Shown: piece after piece, positions 38,601-50,630 of the stretch
Layout of the letters: each line of letters opens with the position of its first letter
Position numbering within the stretch: position 1 is the first letter of the stretch
Assembly (NCBI GenBank): GCA_023374025.1
Contig: SIJG01000007.1
Span: forward strand, 229,852-293,851
Direction: 5' to 3'
Length of the DNA stretch: 64,000 nt
Origin: Heterodera schachtii
Lineage: Eukaryota > Nematoda > Chromadorea > Rhabditida > Heteroderidae
Program-made: the position numbers and the translations under genes
The notes under the pieces: model-generated
The model's database searches: none
What the model was told of the DNA's origin: nothing
Seen by the model: only the letters and a program-made list of their open reading frames with translations

Positions 38601-41600
38601 AATTGTTTATTATTGCGGCGGCGAAAGTGTGAGGAATTCGCGTGCCTTTGATGTTTGTGAGTGATTGCTTTTGCTGCCCCCCCCCCCCCCCTCGGGGGCT
38701 GATCAAATATCATCTCAAATTCATCATCGAAATGCTTCGCCGTTTTCATTTGATCGTCTAACAATGAGAGGGAAAAGCAATTTAGGGAATGTGGCGCTTC
38801 GTTTGATCGCATTCATTCACTTTACGACGAATGATTTTTTGGAACATTTTGAAGAGCGTCGAGCATAAAATCATTGGGAGAATGGGGGAGGGGGGAAGAG
38901 AACGGACGGGCGGTCGGACAGAACGAAGTCAAAGCAAGCGAAAGCCAAAAGCACACAAATGCCCACCCCAAATAAAAAAGGCTGCTGTCAGTTAATACGG
39001 CACGGTCCATTTCCACTGCCATCATTCAAAAGTTGTTCACTCACTTCAAAAGCAGCAGCAGCACAACAGCAGTGAGTGCAATTAGCCACTCGACACTCTC
39101 CCCCCCCCCCCCCCACCGCCACCATTCATCTCCCATTGTTTTTTCCAATCCTACCAATTGTTGTGTCCACTCGACCACAGCTTCTCATTGCCTTTCCAAC
39201 CCCCCCCCCCCCCCCCCCCCCCGCCTCGTCCCACCCGCCAAAATCGTCGTCGAATCACTCACAGAGTTTTTCCGACTGCGAGTTCTTCCCTTCCCCCCCC
39301 CCCCTTTTGCCTTGCATTGGGATACTCTTACACTCTGTGCTGATTCACTCAATCGAACATTCATCATCAGCAGAATCAGTCAGTCAGTGCACAGCAGCAT
39401 TCTTCTTCAGCTTCTGTCCATTTATCGTCCACAAAATAAAAAGTGCGATTGCTCTTCTCTTTTTTGCCAATCAGTCCCAATTACAACACCTTTCTTCCCC
39501 TAAACACCCAATATTTTGATAAGTTCACATCTGCTGATGTCTCTCTCTTCTATTCACTTGCTGTTTCGGGGGACCTCGTCTTCTCGTAATTGATAAATTA
39601 GTTAATTTGTCAAATATTTAACCACACATTTTTCCCTTTAATTCCAACCGTTTAACAAAACACTCAAATCACTTTCGCTCTGTCCCACTCCAATTAGCGT
39701 ATCGTTGGCAAATTTTCTGGTAACTCTTAATGAATGAATATGTAAATTGTGTTCTGATTCTGTAAATCTCTCGTCCTCTCCGCCTTTTCTGTTCTGTTCG
39801 CCCTCCAATTATTCCTCTCTTTTCCTTTCTCTCTTTCTCTGTGTTTCCCCCCCCCCCCCCACAAATGTGAGCACCCTTCTCTCTCCCATTTACATCTCTT
39901 TCCCCGTTTTCTCCCATCTCAAAACAAATTTAAAAGGTCAAAACAAAAGAAACGGGTGCGAGCCTTTAACAATTTTTCCAGTTTCGCTGTCAGTCCAATG
40001 AGTGGAGAGGGGGGGGGGGGTCTTTCTCTTATTGGTGATTTTACTATTTATAAAAGTGCAAATTAAGCCATTAAACTTTTTATTACTAATCATTTTTACG
40101 CCATCTTTTATATTTTGCCATTTTTTTTGCCTGTTTTTAAGGCATGTAACACTTAGGTACATATGTTATTGGTTTTTGGAACCTAACAATTCAGTCTTTT
40201 TTGCTAAATGACAAATTGGCACTCATTGGCAACGGTTTATTCACGGCCAATTTTTTTTAGTTTATTTCCCCCATTTTCTTCCGGCCTAAAACATACATTT
40301 CCCCCCTTTCCCTCCGCCCCTCAAATTTGCATTTCACTCAACTCAATTGTGGGTGCACCACAACCTTTCTTTTTCGTCGTTGGTCACCAAATGCATCCGT
40401 TTTTGGGGTTGGAAGCAGCGGGGGGGGGGGGGGGGCACTTCTTCCCTTTCCTTTTACCAGTCCCAAATTCCATCAACAAATGTGTCAATTTCGTCCAACA
40501 TGCCCCTCCCCGTTTTGGGCGCTAGTGTCCCCTTGATGTCTCCAAATTTTCCCGTTATAGACGATGAATTCGCTTTGTCCGCGCATTCTTTGCCCCCCCC
40601 CCCCCCCCCTCCGTCCCTTCCTCCTTTTTCTGTTTCCATATTCCTCTCCCATTTCTTTCTCTTTGTCTCTTTTTGCCTTTATCTCCTATCTCTTTCTTCC
40701 TCCTTTCTGCTGCTGACCATCTCTCTCTCTCTCTGTGTGTCTCCACATGCTCTCATCGCTCTCATCAGGCGGCTTAATCCCCTCCCCCTGAACCCAGCTG
40801 CTGCTGCTTCTTCTGCTGGTGTCAACAGTGCCCTTGGGGGAGGCGAAGAAGGGGCGGCAGCAGAAGAGAGGACGCCATTGCCTTGAGCAAAGGCTACCGA
40901 ATGGTCAATTTCATTTTGTGGGAATGGGTGGGGGCATAGTTTAAGAGTAAGAGGAGGAGAAGGGCTGTTGCTGGATGCCCTGTCAGTCACTTCCCCTCAT
41001 CAGACACATGGGAAAGATGCGGAGGATGGGATGGGATGACACCCGCGGGGTTTTCCCTTCAATTTCTTAAATCCGATTAATGTTTCTTACGATCCGAATC
41101 AGATAAGACACAAAGAAAGATCCATCCATATCCCACACCAATCTTTCATAATTTATCCCATTTGTTTATTTCTCGAAGCTTGGCGCTTTTTCGCTTCCTC
41201 CACAATGGTCAAAGAATGAGAGTGACCTTGTCCATTCCATTCCTTCAGACATTTCTGCGAATTTCTTTGGCATTTCCTTCCATCTTTATGAATTCGTAAT
41301 TACTTTTCTCAACTCCTCATTCTGTTAAAAGATAAAAATGTTTGATTGGTAAACAAAACTTCGTATTGAGTCTGAACAAGAATGATTGATCATTTTTAAT
41401 TCATTAGTTGAGATTTGGTGAAATTTCTCATCAGACAGAAAATATTTTCCTTTCTATGGCCATTTTATTTATTTATTTTTTCTCCGTTCCTTTCACTAAT
41501 ATTTTCCCTTTCGCTTTCTTTCCTTTAATTTGGACAAAGTGGGCCAATGCCAAATGGCACACTTTTGATTTCCCAATCAATGGGTTTTGCTCGGTGATGG

Positions 41601-44600
41601 GATGGCATTGGAATTTGGAATGGCTGTCTGTTTCTTCTGTTTCTTTCTTTCTTTGTTTGTTTGTTCCGCTACACATATTTTTTCTTCCTCCGTCATTAAC
41701 TTCCTATCATTTTTCACCTTTTCTTCTTCTTCTTCTGCTGCTGCTTCTCTTCTGTTCCTTCTCTTCGCATATTTTTCATTTCCTTTCGATTTGCCTTCCG
41801 CCGATCAATTCATTCCCCGCCGTATGAATTACATTTTCTCTTTCTCAGTTTCATTTTCTGCCCTTCCGACCAATCATTTCCCCCCCCCCCTTTTCCCAAC
41901 CATCGGCGGCGGATCTTACAGATCTTTCCATCTCATCCTAAATTATGCTACAAAAGTGTTATTTCTTACATTCCGTTGATTGAGTGAGCCTTTCTTCCGA
42001 CTCATTTGCGGTTGCTCCTCCTTTTTCTTCTTCATTTGCTGCTTTTTATTCGTTCACTGCCGTATTTTCATCTTCATCAAAATGTACGTTCTGATGGAAC
42101 ATCGCTCTCCCGAGAGGCGTCCCGCCCGCTCCGTTCACTCCGTCGAACGACATCGTCAGCCATTGCTCAGGGGCCGTGCCGTCGTGCACAGTTCCCACCC
42201 ATCCTCCCCCCATCCGGCGGCAATTCGTTGTCGCTACTCAATCACTCCGCAGATGAGCAGCTCGGCGACAAGTGCACTGCTCGGCATTGAGGAGAAAAGG
42301 AGGAAAACATCGTCTGGCCAACAACCGCAACAGCAGCAGCTGAGGAGACGACAATTTGTTAGACAAAACGGAATTATGGCAACAGACAATGAGCAAAATG
42401 ACGAGGCCAAAAACAGAGGAAAAGCAGCGGAAGAGCACCATCAGCCTAATTTTCAACAGAATAAAAGTGCCGAGAGAGCGAGAGAAGCAGTACCGACAAA
42501 TGATCAACAACGGCAGAATAATATTAGCAATTGGACACCTAAAAAATTGTCATCGTCTGGCCCTTCTCGACTTCGGCATGTCCAACCACCGCCAAACATA
42601 AGAGAAGATCAAAATGGACCGGCTGTTTCATCATCAAAGTTTTACGAAGGTAGCAACGGTTGTGGACGCGTTGATCAGCAACAACAATTGCGAATTGCGG
42701 TTGGCCGGCAACCGCTTAAATACGCCAGCAGTAAAGTGAGGCCGGTGAAGAAGACAATGCCGCAACAACAAATTGAAAAAGGCGGTGAATACGGTGACAA
42801 AGCACACCAAAATAGAGAGGAGGAGAAGGAGAACACGGCCAGAAAACGGATCAGCAACAGCACACCACGGCGGACGACGCCGAACACAACGCGCAAAGAG
42901 TTGCAATTGGCGGTGACGCCAAACCATCGTCAGCAAAGTGATGTTGAGGTGATTATGATGATGCACAACGACGGAAGACAACACAAACAGCAGCAGAAAC
43001 ATCAGAACTGTAACAATAACAACACTTATGAGCAAATTTCATGGGACAATTGCAGCGGAAACAATGCAATTAGCGACAACAACAACAACATGATGAGAGT
43101 GGTCGTACCCACCAAGGCAGTTGCAATGAGTGAATGGCCACCTCCGACGGATGAAGAACCACAACAGCAAAGGAAACGGAGAAAGGCCATGATGGAACTG
43201 CAGCAGAAAGGGCTGAGCAGAAGCAAGTCTCAGTCGCGCAACAACCTTTTGCTAGCACAACAACAGAAAGCATCGCTGGAGCACTTCCAAATGGGCCGGT
43301 CCAAAACGGCGACAAATTTGGCATTTGTTGCCGGCGAATACTCAACGCTTGGCGTCGACACTTTGTCATTGAACAGAAAAGGGGGTGGCGGACCTTTCGC
43401 GCTTCTCCGTCGTGGTGCCAATTTACGAAAATTGTCAGTGCAGCGGTGTCGTCCCGCCTTTTCGGGTGCCCAATCGGCAGTCGTTGATCTGTTTGATGCA
43501 TTGCAAAGTGATCAGAGAAGGGAAGAGAGGGAGCGAGCAGAAGCATTGCCCAACGGACAATTTGAAAGGGTTCAGCGCGAACTCAAAGCATTCGCTGAAC
43601 GCCGCCATTTGGCGTTGGGCAGGCGACGCAAAGTGCGCATTGCGGAGTTGGGGCTGGACCAACTGCACGCGCAGTTGGCTACCAAACAGGCGAAGGCCGA
43701 TGCTTCTTCTGGCACTGTGGAAGGCTACAATTATTGCACCAAAATGTTTCAGAGGCCACGCAAGAAGCCGTTGCACGAGTACTACAACGACGACGATGCC
43801 GAACTGGAGGGTGAGCCAGGGGGTGGAAGATGAAGGAGGACCCAATTAGTTTTTGTGTTTAGTCCATTCCAAAAAACTTTGTGTTATTTTTCAATTTTTT
43901 ATAATTTATGAATTTTAGCGCTGGCCAACACCGTTGATCCGAATGCCCCACAATCAAATGGCCAATTGGTAGTGCCGGCTCGAGGCGACTTCCCTTCGGC
44001 CAGTACGAGTGGTGCTTCTGCGCCGCCTCCCCTGCCCCGTTCAATTGACTCTGTGCTGTACAAATGGGCAAACACACAGCCAAAGAGTGTGGCAGCGGTT
44101 CAGTTGGACAGCGGCGGAAAGGCAACCGCAACATTAACTTATTGTGAGAGATTTATCGAGCTGGAAGATTTTATTTGGGAGCGGGTTTTGGCAGAGATAT
44201 TTTTGAATTCTTATCCCGATTTTCACGAAATTCCGTTACCAATATGCCGTTCCATTTTCTTAATTTTGATTATAGCCAAATTGCTGAGTCGTGCCAACAA
44301 AGTGGCCTACCACCTTTTGACACGACAAGTGACAGTGAACACGGGCGGTGTCAAAGAGCGTGTCCATCTGTGCCTGCCGAACGATAGGGTCGCGTTGGTG
44401 TTCCCCAACAGCGAACCCATTGCCTTTTTGGTCGCATTTTACGGGTGTCTTCTCGCCGGTGGTCAGTTTATTGTAGGAATTTCTTCGTTTGAAAGGGAAA
44501 CAGACTCCCCCTTTTAGTTGTGCCTGTTCCAATCGAAGTGCCAATGCCGAAAAGGGACGTCGCCGGCCTGCAGCAGTTCGGCTTTCTCCTTGGCAGCTGT

Positions 44601-47600
44601 GGTTAGTTTGTCGTCCGACTGGCTTTGGTGCCAATGTTTTTCTTTCCCCTTCCCTCCTCTCTCTCTCAGGTGCCCATGTCGCACTCACTTCCGAAAGTTG
44701 CATGAAAATGTTGCCCAAGGCGGGCTCCGTCTCTTCCGCCTCGGCCGCTCCCTCCGGCTCAGCTTCGGCCCCTTTTGGCTCCGCCTCCTCCTCCTCCACT
44801 GCCCTTCTCCATTCTCCGTCGTCCACCTTCGCTTCCTCCAACGCCTTCCCTTCTTCCACAACGGGTTCCACCGGCTCCGGTTCAAGTTCGGGTGCTCAAC
44901 GCGACCACAACGCATTCATTCACCACTCCCCGCCTCAGAACCCAAACGATGTGACCGACTTTAAAGTGCCCACTTAGTTTATTTTAACAGTAATTTACTG
45001 TATTTTTGAAGGGATGGCCTCGTCTCCATTGGGTTGTCACTGAACACCTTGGAAAACCGTCCAGGGATTGGACACTGCCATCGTTGGTTGCGGATGACCA
45101 CCCGGCATACATTGAGTACACCTTCGATCGCGAAGGTTCCATCAAAGGGGTAAGAGAGGAACGAACTTGGCATTTTGTTCCATTCACTCACTCTCATTTC
45201 TCATTGTCAGGTGGAATGGTCTCGACAGGCAATGCTCGCCCATTCTCGAGCCATTGGGTTAGCCGCCGGCTTCAGGGAAGGTAATTTGCGATGAAAACAA
45301 CTCTCATCCTAAACCTGAGGGTATCAGCTCGAAATTTTTACCCATTTTTGACTTATTTGTCATTTTACTGATTTCCCATGCATTCCCTTTTTTTCGTTTC
45401 CGTTCAGATGAGACGATGGTTTGCGTGGTCGACTTCCGAAGGGAAGTGGGCCTTTGGTTCGCTGTGATTGGTGCCATTCTCCATGGAATGCGCGTCCATT
45501 TCGTCCCCTATTCGCTGATGAAAGTCAACCCGACCGCGTGGCTTTCCCAAGTCACTCGCCATTCGGCACAACATGCCGTTGCCAAGTCCCGTGACTTGCA
45601 CTGGTCGCTGATGGCGATTGGCGACCACTCGCAACAAATTCAACTAAAATCACTTCGTTGCCTTTTGGTAGGGAATGGAGAATCACTAAAAGTTTTGCAA
45701 AATTCTTTTTAAATTTTATTTTAAGAACTGTTTTCCCCGGAAGAATTAAAAAAAAATTATTTTCAAAAGTTAGAAATTTTTCGAATTTCAAGAAAAATTT
45801 TTGAATATATTTTAAGCGATTTTTTAAAAATTTTATGATGAATTACTAAGCTTTTCTCAAAAAGTTTTTCTTAAAACCAATAAAAAATCTCATTTCTAAA
45901 TTTTTTTTAAGTTTGATAAAGTGCACCCTTTCTTTTTTTACCTCCATAACATTTTTCAGATTAAACAGAACTTGCAATTGAACATGGTCAAATATTTGTT
46001 AGGACCAAAACTTTATTACCCTTTTTCATTGTTTTTGATTCCAATTATTCCCCCCCCCCCATCGGATTTGTTCAACTTTCTTTCTAACCCCCTTCCCAAA
46101 GGTGGCGGATGGTGCCAACCCTTGGTCTCTGTCCTCGTGCGATCAGTTCATCGCCACCTTCAAATCGCACGGCATTTGGCCCGGTGCACTTTGTCCATGC
46201 GCCGGCTCTGCCGAGACTGGCATTGTGGCCATGCGTCGGCCCAGCCATCCCGAACAGGTCGCAGTTGCACGCAATGGCGGCGGCACAACAACGACAAATT
46301 GTTCCACCAGCGGTCGCGGAGTGCTCTCAATGCTGGCCCTAAGCCATTGTGTGGTCCGTGTGGACCAGGAGAACTCACTGACTTCGCTCACACTCCAAGT
46401 CGGTGTCTGTTGATTTTAAAAAAACGATTTTTTGCGCATTTTCTTCGGAATTTCTGGTTTTTCCTGGGTGAGCAATAGGGGGGGGGGGAGTATCAACAAA
46501 TCTTGTGGGGGATAAATTTGCTTGAAATGAATCTCAATTCCATAATAAATGCACTGCCATTATCTCATTTGTTCTCTCATCTTCAGGACACTGGCCAAGT
46601 AATTCCCGGAGGAATGGCCGTCGTCGTCAAATTGTGCGGTGCGCCGCGGTTGTGCCGAGCGGACGAAGTCGGCGAGATTTGTCTGCACGCACCGTCCGCC
46701 GCCGTTTGCTACCACGGCCTTAAAGGGCTTTCTCAAAACACATTTGCTGTGCTGCCGCTCGGCTCCGACGACAAACCCATTGGTCCGCTGGAGTACGTTC
46801 GGTCCGGTTTGGCTGGCTTTCTCGGCCCCGAGGGACTCATCTTCACGGTCGGCTGCAAACAGTCGCTTCTGCACGTGTCCGGACGTGTGCACAGTGCGGA
46901 CGATTCAGCGTCAGCGTTCTGCGCGACGAACGCGTGTGCATTGTATGCGAGCAGCGTGCGGAGATCAGCGAGGAGGAGGCGTTCAATTGGATGGTGCGCG
47001 TGCTGCAGGCGTGCGAATCCATTCACCAATTGGGCATTTATTGTCTTGCGCTCGTGCCGCCTAACCATTTGCCAAAGGCAAAAGCAACTCGCCCATTTAA
47101 ATAATTAACCAATTATTCCTCTTAAGACTTCCCTCGGCGGCATTTACGTCACGGAGACGCGCAGACGTTTTCTGGACGGATGTTTACACCCGTCAACGCT
47201 GCTGATGTGTCCGCAGAATTGCGTGTTGAACCTGCCCAAACCTCGTGAACAACCAGCGGAAGTGGGCCCTGCGGCGATGTTCGTTGGCAACATTGTCCAA
47301 GGCGTGCGCATTGCGGGCGCCCAAGGCAAAGAGTTGCCGTCGTCCGCCAGTGAATGCGTCAATTTTGCCGAAATCCTTCGTTACCGTGCCCAACACAGTC
47401 CTGAGCACGTGTTGTACTCGTTGCTGAACTCGCGTGGTGTCGAAACGGACGCATTGACCAGCTCGCAGTTGTTGAAGCGGGCAGAGCGAATCGCCGCACT
47501 ACTGACGGAAAAGGGACGGCTCAACGCAGGGGACCACGTGGCGCTGATTTTCCCCCCGGGGCTTGACCTGGTCGCTGTAAGCGTGCTCATTTTAATAATG

Positions 47601-50024
47601 TTTATGCCAATCGTACTGTTCGTCTAATGGCAAATGTTCAGGCTGTGTTCGCCTGTTTCTTCGCCTCTCTCGTCCCCATTTGCATTCGTCCTCCGTCCGT
47701 TCACAACTTTCACAATTCCATGCTCACCGTTCGAATGGTCAGTAACGAATAATTGGAAAAATAAATATTTTGTCCATGATGGCTGATAATGTCCTATTTC
47801 ATTCGTTTTGGCATTTTATTTTTATTTTTTGCATTTTCAGATCATCGATGTGAGCAAGGCTGTTGCACTGCTCTCCAACGGCACTCTGATCAAATTGTTG
47901 CGCAGCAAAGAGCTGTCTCACCGCGTCAACGCCAAGGCATGGCCCACCATTTTGGACATTGAGGACGCCCCGTCGCTGTCCGTGGCGCGCAGCAAAGTGC
48001 GGAAGGCGGGCAGCTCTACCGCTGCTGTTGAACCGTCCATCGCACGACGGCCCGACGACATTTTCTATTTGGTTGGCATTTCATCAATTCAATTTTAAAT
48101 TGCCTTTGTAAAACTGCTACCAATGTGTCCCCTTTTTAGGACTTTGCCGTCAGCACCACTGGACAACTCTCGGGCATTGTTGTTACTGCTGTTGGTGCCG
48201 CGAAACAGTGCAAAAGTCTGAAAATGGCCTGCGAATTGTACCCTTCTCGGACTGTCACCGTCTGCCTGGACCCTTACTCCGGACTCGGCTTCACTTTGTG
48301 GTGTCTTTGCAGGTGCTTTTTATTGGCATTTTCCCATTTTCCAATATGCGTTTGTTCCGTTCCCGTTTAATTGTCTCATCGTTTTCAGTGTCTATTCCGG
48401 TCATCAGAGCATCCTGATCCCTCCGCTGGAGTTGGAGCAGAACCCACTGGTGTGGATGCAGACGCTGAGTCAGCACCGAAGCAGGGACACTTTTTGCACG
48501 TACTCCGTCCTGGAACTTTGCCTGAAGGAGTTGGCGGCCCAAGTGGGACAGCTGAGGGAGAAAAGCGTCAATCTGTCAAGGTGGCGGGGAGATGGCAAAA
48601 TAATTAAACATCAAATAGGGGAGGAGGGGCGGGGTCATCCAACTTGTTCGGTTTGTTCATTGCCTATTCTTCCGTCCTCCTCGTACAGTCTGCGCAATTG
48701 CGTTGTTGTGGCGGAGGAGCGTCCCCGCGTGCAGTTGTGCAACGTGTTCATCAAAGTGTTCGCGCCGCTCGGTCTGTCGCCCCGGGCGGTGAGCACTTCG
48801 TTTGGCTGTCGCGTGAACCCGGCCGTGGGCATGCAAGGCGCGGCCAGCCCCGACCCCACCGTTGTCTATGTGGACGCTCGCGCGTTGCGCAACGACCGCG
48901 TGACGCTGGTGGAAAAGGGTGCGCCGCATAGCATCGCATTGATGGAGAGCGGAAAACTGTTGCCCGGCGTAAAAGTGGTGGGTGGAAAGGAACAAAAATG
49001 TGGACAACGAATGACATGGACTCTGATCACTTTGCTCTTGAACAAATCCCGTGCCCTTTCCTACCATTTCTCATCATAACCGAATTTTAAACGGCCATTT
49101 ATTTTGGATTTAATTAATTTTCATTTTTAAGGTGATCGCCAATCCGAAAACACTTGGCCAATGCGCCGGTAAAATTCAAAAATATTTAAAATCGGAATTT
49201 GCATTAATTACACCGTCAGTTTCCTTTCCATTTTGTTCAGATACGCATTTGGGCGAAATTTGGGTGTCCAGCGGGCACAATGCCAGCGGATTCTTTTCAC
49301 TGTTCAGCGAAGAGGCGCATTTGCAAACGAATCATTTCAACGCCAAACTGAAGACGGGTGACACCAACACGGCATTCGCACGCACCGGCTATTTGGGCTT
49401 CTTACGGCAAACGCAAGCGATCACAGCGGACGGAGGTGGGCGAAGGGAGAGAACGACGGAGGAATGGCAAATGACATGAGACTATTTAAGGCGAAACAAT
49501 ATTTGAAAATCCGCTTTAACTATCTTTTGTTCCAATGCTTCCCCTTTTTCACATTGTCAGAATTACACGACGCAATCTTTGTGGTCGGTGCTTTGGAGGA
49601 AGCGTTGATGCTGCGCGGAATGCGCTTCCATCCGGTGGACATTGAACTCAGTGTTTCTCGGGCACACCGCCGAATCGACGAAAGGTAAGGAATTCACGTC
49701 GATCAATGATTTCCCCGTTGTTAATTGCCTTATTAGCTGTTTCCACGGCGCTTAAAATTGCCTTCGTTAAGCTGCGTGTTCACTTGGACCCATCTGTTGG
49801 TTGTGGTGGCGGAAACGCATGCCCCCGAGGCGGAGGCGCTCGACTTGGTGCCGGCGATCACTTCCGCCCTGTTGGAGGACCACCATCTGATCGTCGGCGT
49901 GGTGGTGGTGTTGGACCCGGGCACCATCCCGATCAACAGCCGAGGGGAGAAGCAGCGGATGCATTTGCGTGAACTGTTCCTCAAGGACCAACTGGACCCC
50001 ATTTACGTGGCGTACAACATGTGA
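32677..50024 (+). CDS. dip-2: Disco-interacting protein 2 (DIP2), 28 exons
   Basis: Exons: 32677-32764, 32819-32923, 33187-33264, 33335-33532, 37064-37242, 37661-37966, 38077-38245, 38337-38392, 43753-43810, 43919-44143, 44276-44461, 44518-44601, 44670-44965, 45012-45149, 45211-45280, 45408-45667, 46102-46398, 46587-47077, 47127-47576, 47642-47737, 47841-48071, 48140-48312, 48389-48580, 48689-48977, 49132-49168, 49241-49435, 49561-49684, 49772-50024; about 1770 aa. Residues 10-55 are the DMAP1-binding domain (LAQLDLELSEGDLTEKGYEK). A disordered region to about 390 precedes two fatty-acyl-AMP-ligase-like adenylate-forming domains (DRVALVFPNSEP, VEKGAPHSIALMESGKLLPG). The end, QLDPIYVAYNM, matches DIP2 exactly. 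DIP2 acts in lipid (diacylglycerol) balance and axon branching. Intron 18 is GC-AG. In exon 18 near 46903 the frame changes and about 20 conserved residues are missing. Confidence 0.96.
33808..34076. repeat. Foldback MITE copy inside dip-2 intron 4
   Basis: The left arm (GCCTCCATTTCGACAATTCA, then CCCAAATTCGAACAAAA) is imperfectly inverted on the right (TTTTGTTCGAGTTTGCGTCA, then GGATTCAGATTTG). The arms align with those of the copy at 53168-53444. A hAT MITE sits immediately to the right, in the border sequence GTCACCAT. Confidence 0.6.
34085..34508. mobile_element. hAT MITE in dip-2 intron 4
   Basis: Ends CAAGGGCGTAGCCAG and CTAGCTACGCCCTTG, flanked by GTCACCAT on both sides (34077-34084, 34509-34516). 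424 bp, no coding capacity. Inside are repeated TTTAGGGGTGTATTTTTCG units, the hairpin core at 34314-34335 and a G/C homopolymer block near the right end. Confidence 0.85.
34314..34335. repeat. Hairpin core of the hAT MITEs, copy 3
   Basis: GGTGGTGCC-GGTA-GGCGCCGCC, differing from copy 1 by two bases, again followed by GGGAAAATTTTTTT and TTAAGAAAATTG. Confidence 0.78.
41980..43752 (+). CDS. dip-2: Probable alternative long first exon of dip-2
   Basis: This frame is open for 617 codons from 41980 and, without a break, reads into the conserved exon at 43753 (CTKMFQ|RPRKKPLHEYYN). The best start is ATG 42081 (MYVLMEHRSPERRP). About 557 residues would replace the DMAP1-binding half: Gln/Asn/Lys/Arg-rich, with poly-Q and poly-N stretches, basic clusters, and a more ordered end (RVQRELKAFAERRHLALGRR, then RIAELGLDQLHAQLATKQA). 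The canonical transcript would skip it through the ATGTTTCAG acceptor at 43744-43752. Such a long stop-free, codon-biased frame in an intron is unlikely by chance. I infer an alternative promoter; an independent gene fused in transcripts is the alternative. Confidence 0.68.
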
Positions 50025-50412
50025 CTGCTGCTTCCGTCATCGACCAAAATGCTTACAATTAGTCATCACTTTGTTGACACTTGCCAGTAGCACATCCCAT
50101 CACATTCTTTGCATTTGCTTACACTTTTGCCACTTTTCTGTTGTGTACATTGTTTCCTTTTTTTTATTATTCTTTCACAGTTTCCTTTTCGCTTACCGTA
50201 TCCCAACAGCGATAATTATTGTGTCATGCTTACGTACTGTATTTTTTTTTCTATTTTTGTCCACTGCTCACCAAAAGAGTCACTTTCAGAACATTTCACA
50301 CACATTTTCCCATTATCCAAAAATTTAATTGATTATTTTTTATTAATATAAAGGCAGATGTTTTTTTTTGAAAAAGATGTGAAAAACAATATGCAAATTA
50401 AACGACAGATAA

Positions 50413-50418
50413 AATAAA
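50413..50418 (+). terminator. Candidate poly(A) signal of dip-2
   Basis: AATAAA about 390 bases downstream of the dip-2 stop codon and about 210 bases before the convergent gene's stop. Confidence 0.4.
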
Positions 50419-50630
50419 ATCTGGTTTTTTGTCATTGTAAGGCAATTAATTATTGACGCAGTGAACTAGCGAGACGAGAAGCAAACAATTGCCATTTGGG
50501 AAAGACTATTCGATGTTCTGACAATGTGAAAAGAGGCAAAAATGGGAATAAAACTCTCAAAAAAAGAGACTAATAAATTCAGAGAAAAGGGAGTGAAAGC
50601 GCTTTCTCAAATTTTTGGGCCTTTCTTTAT

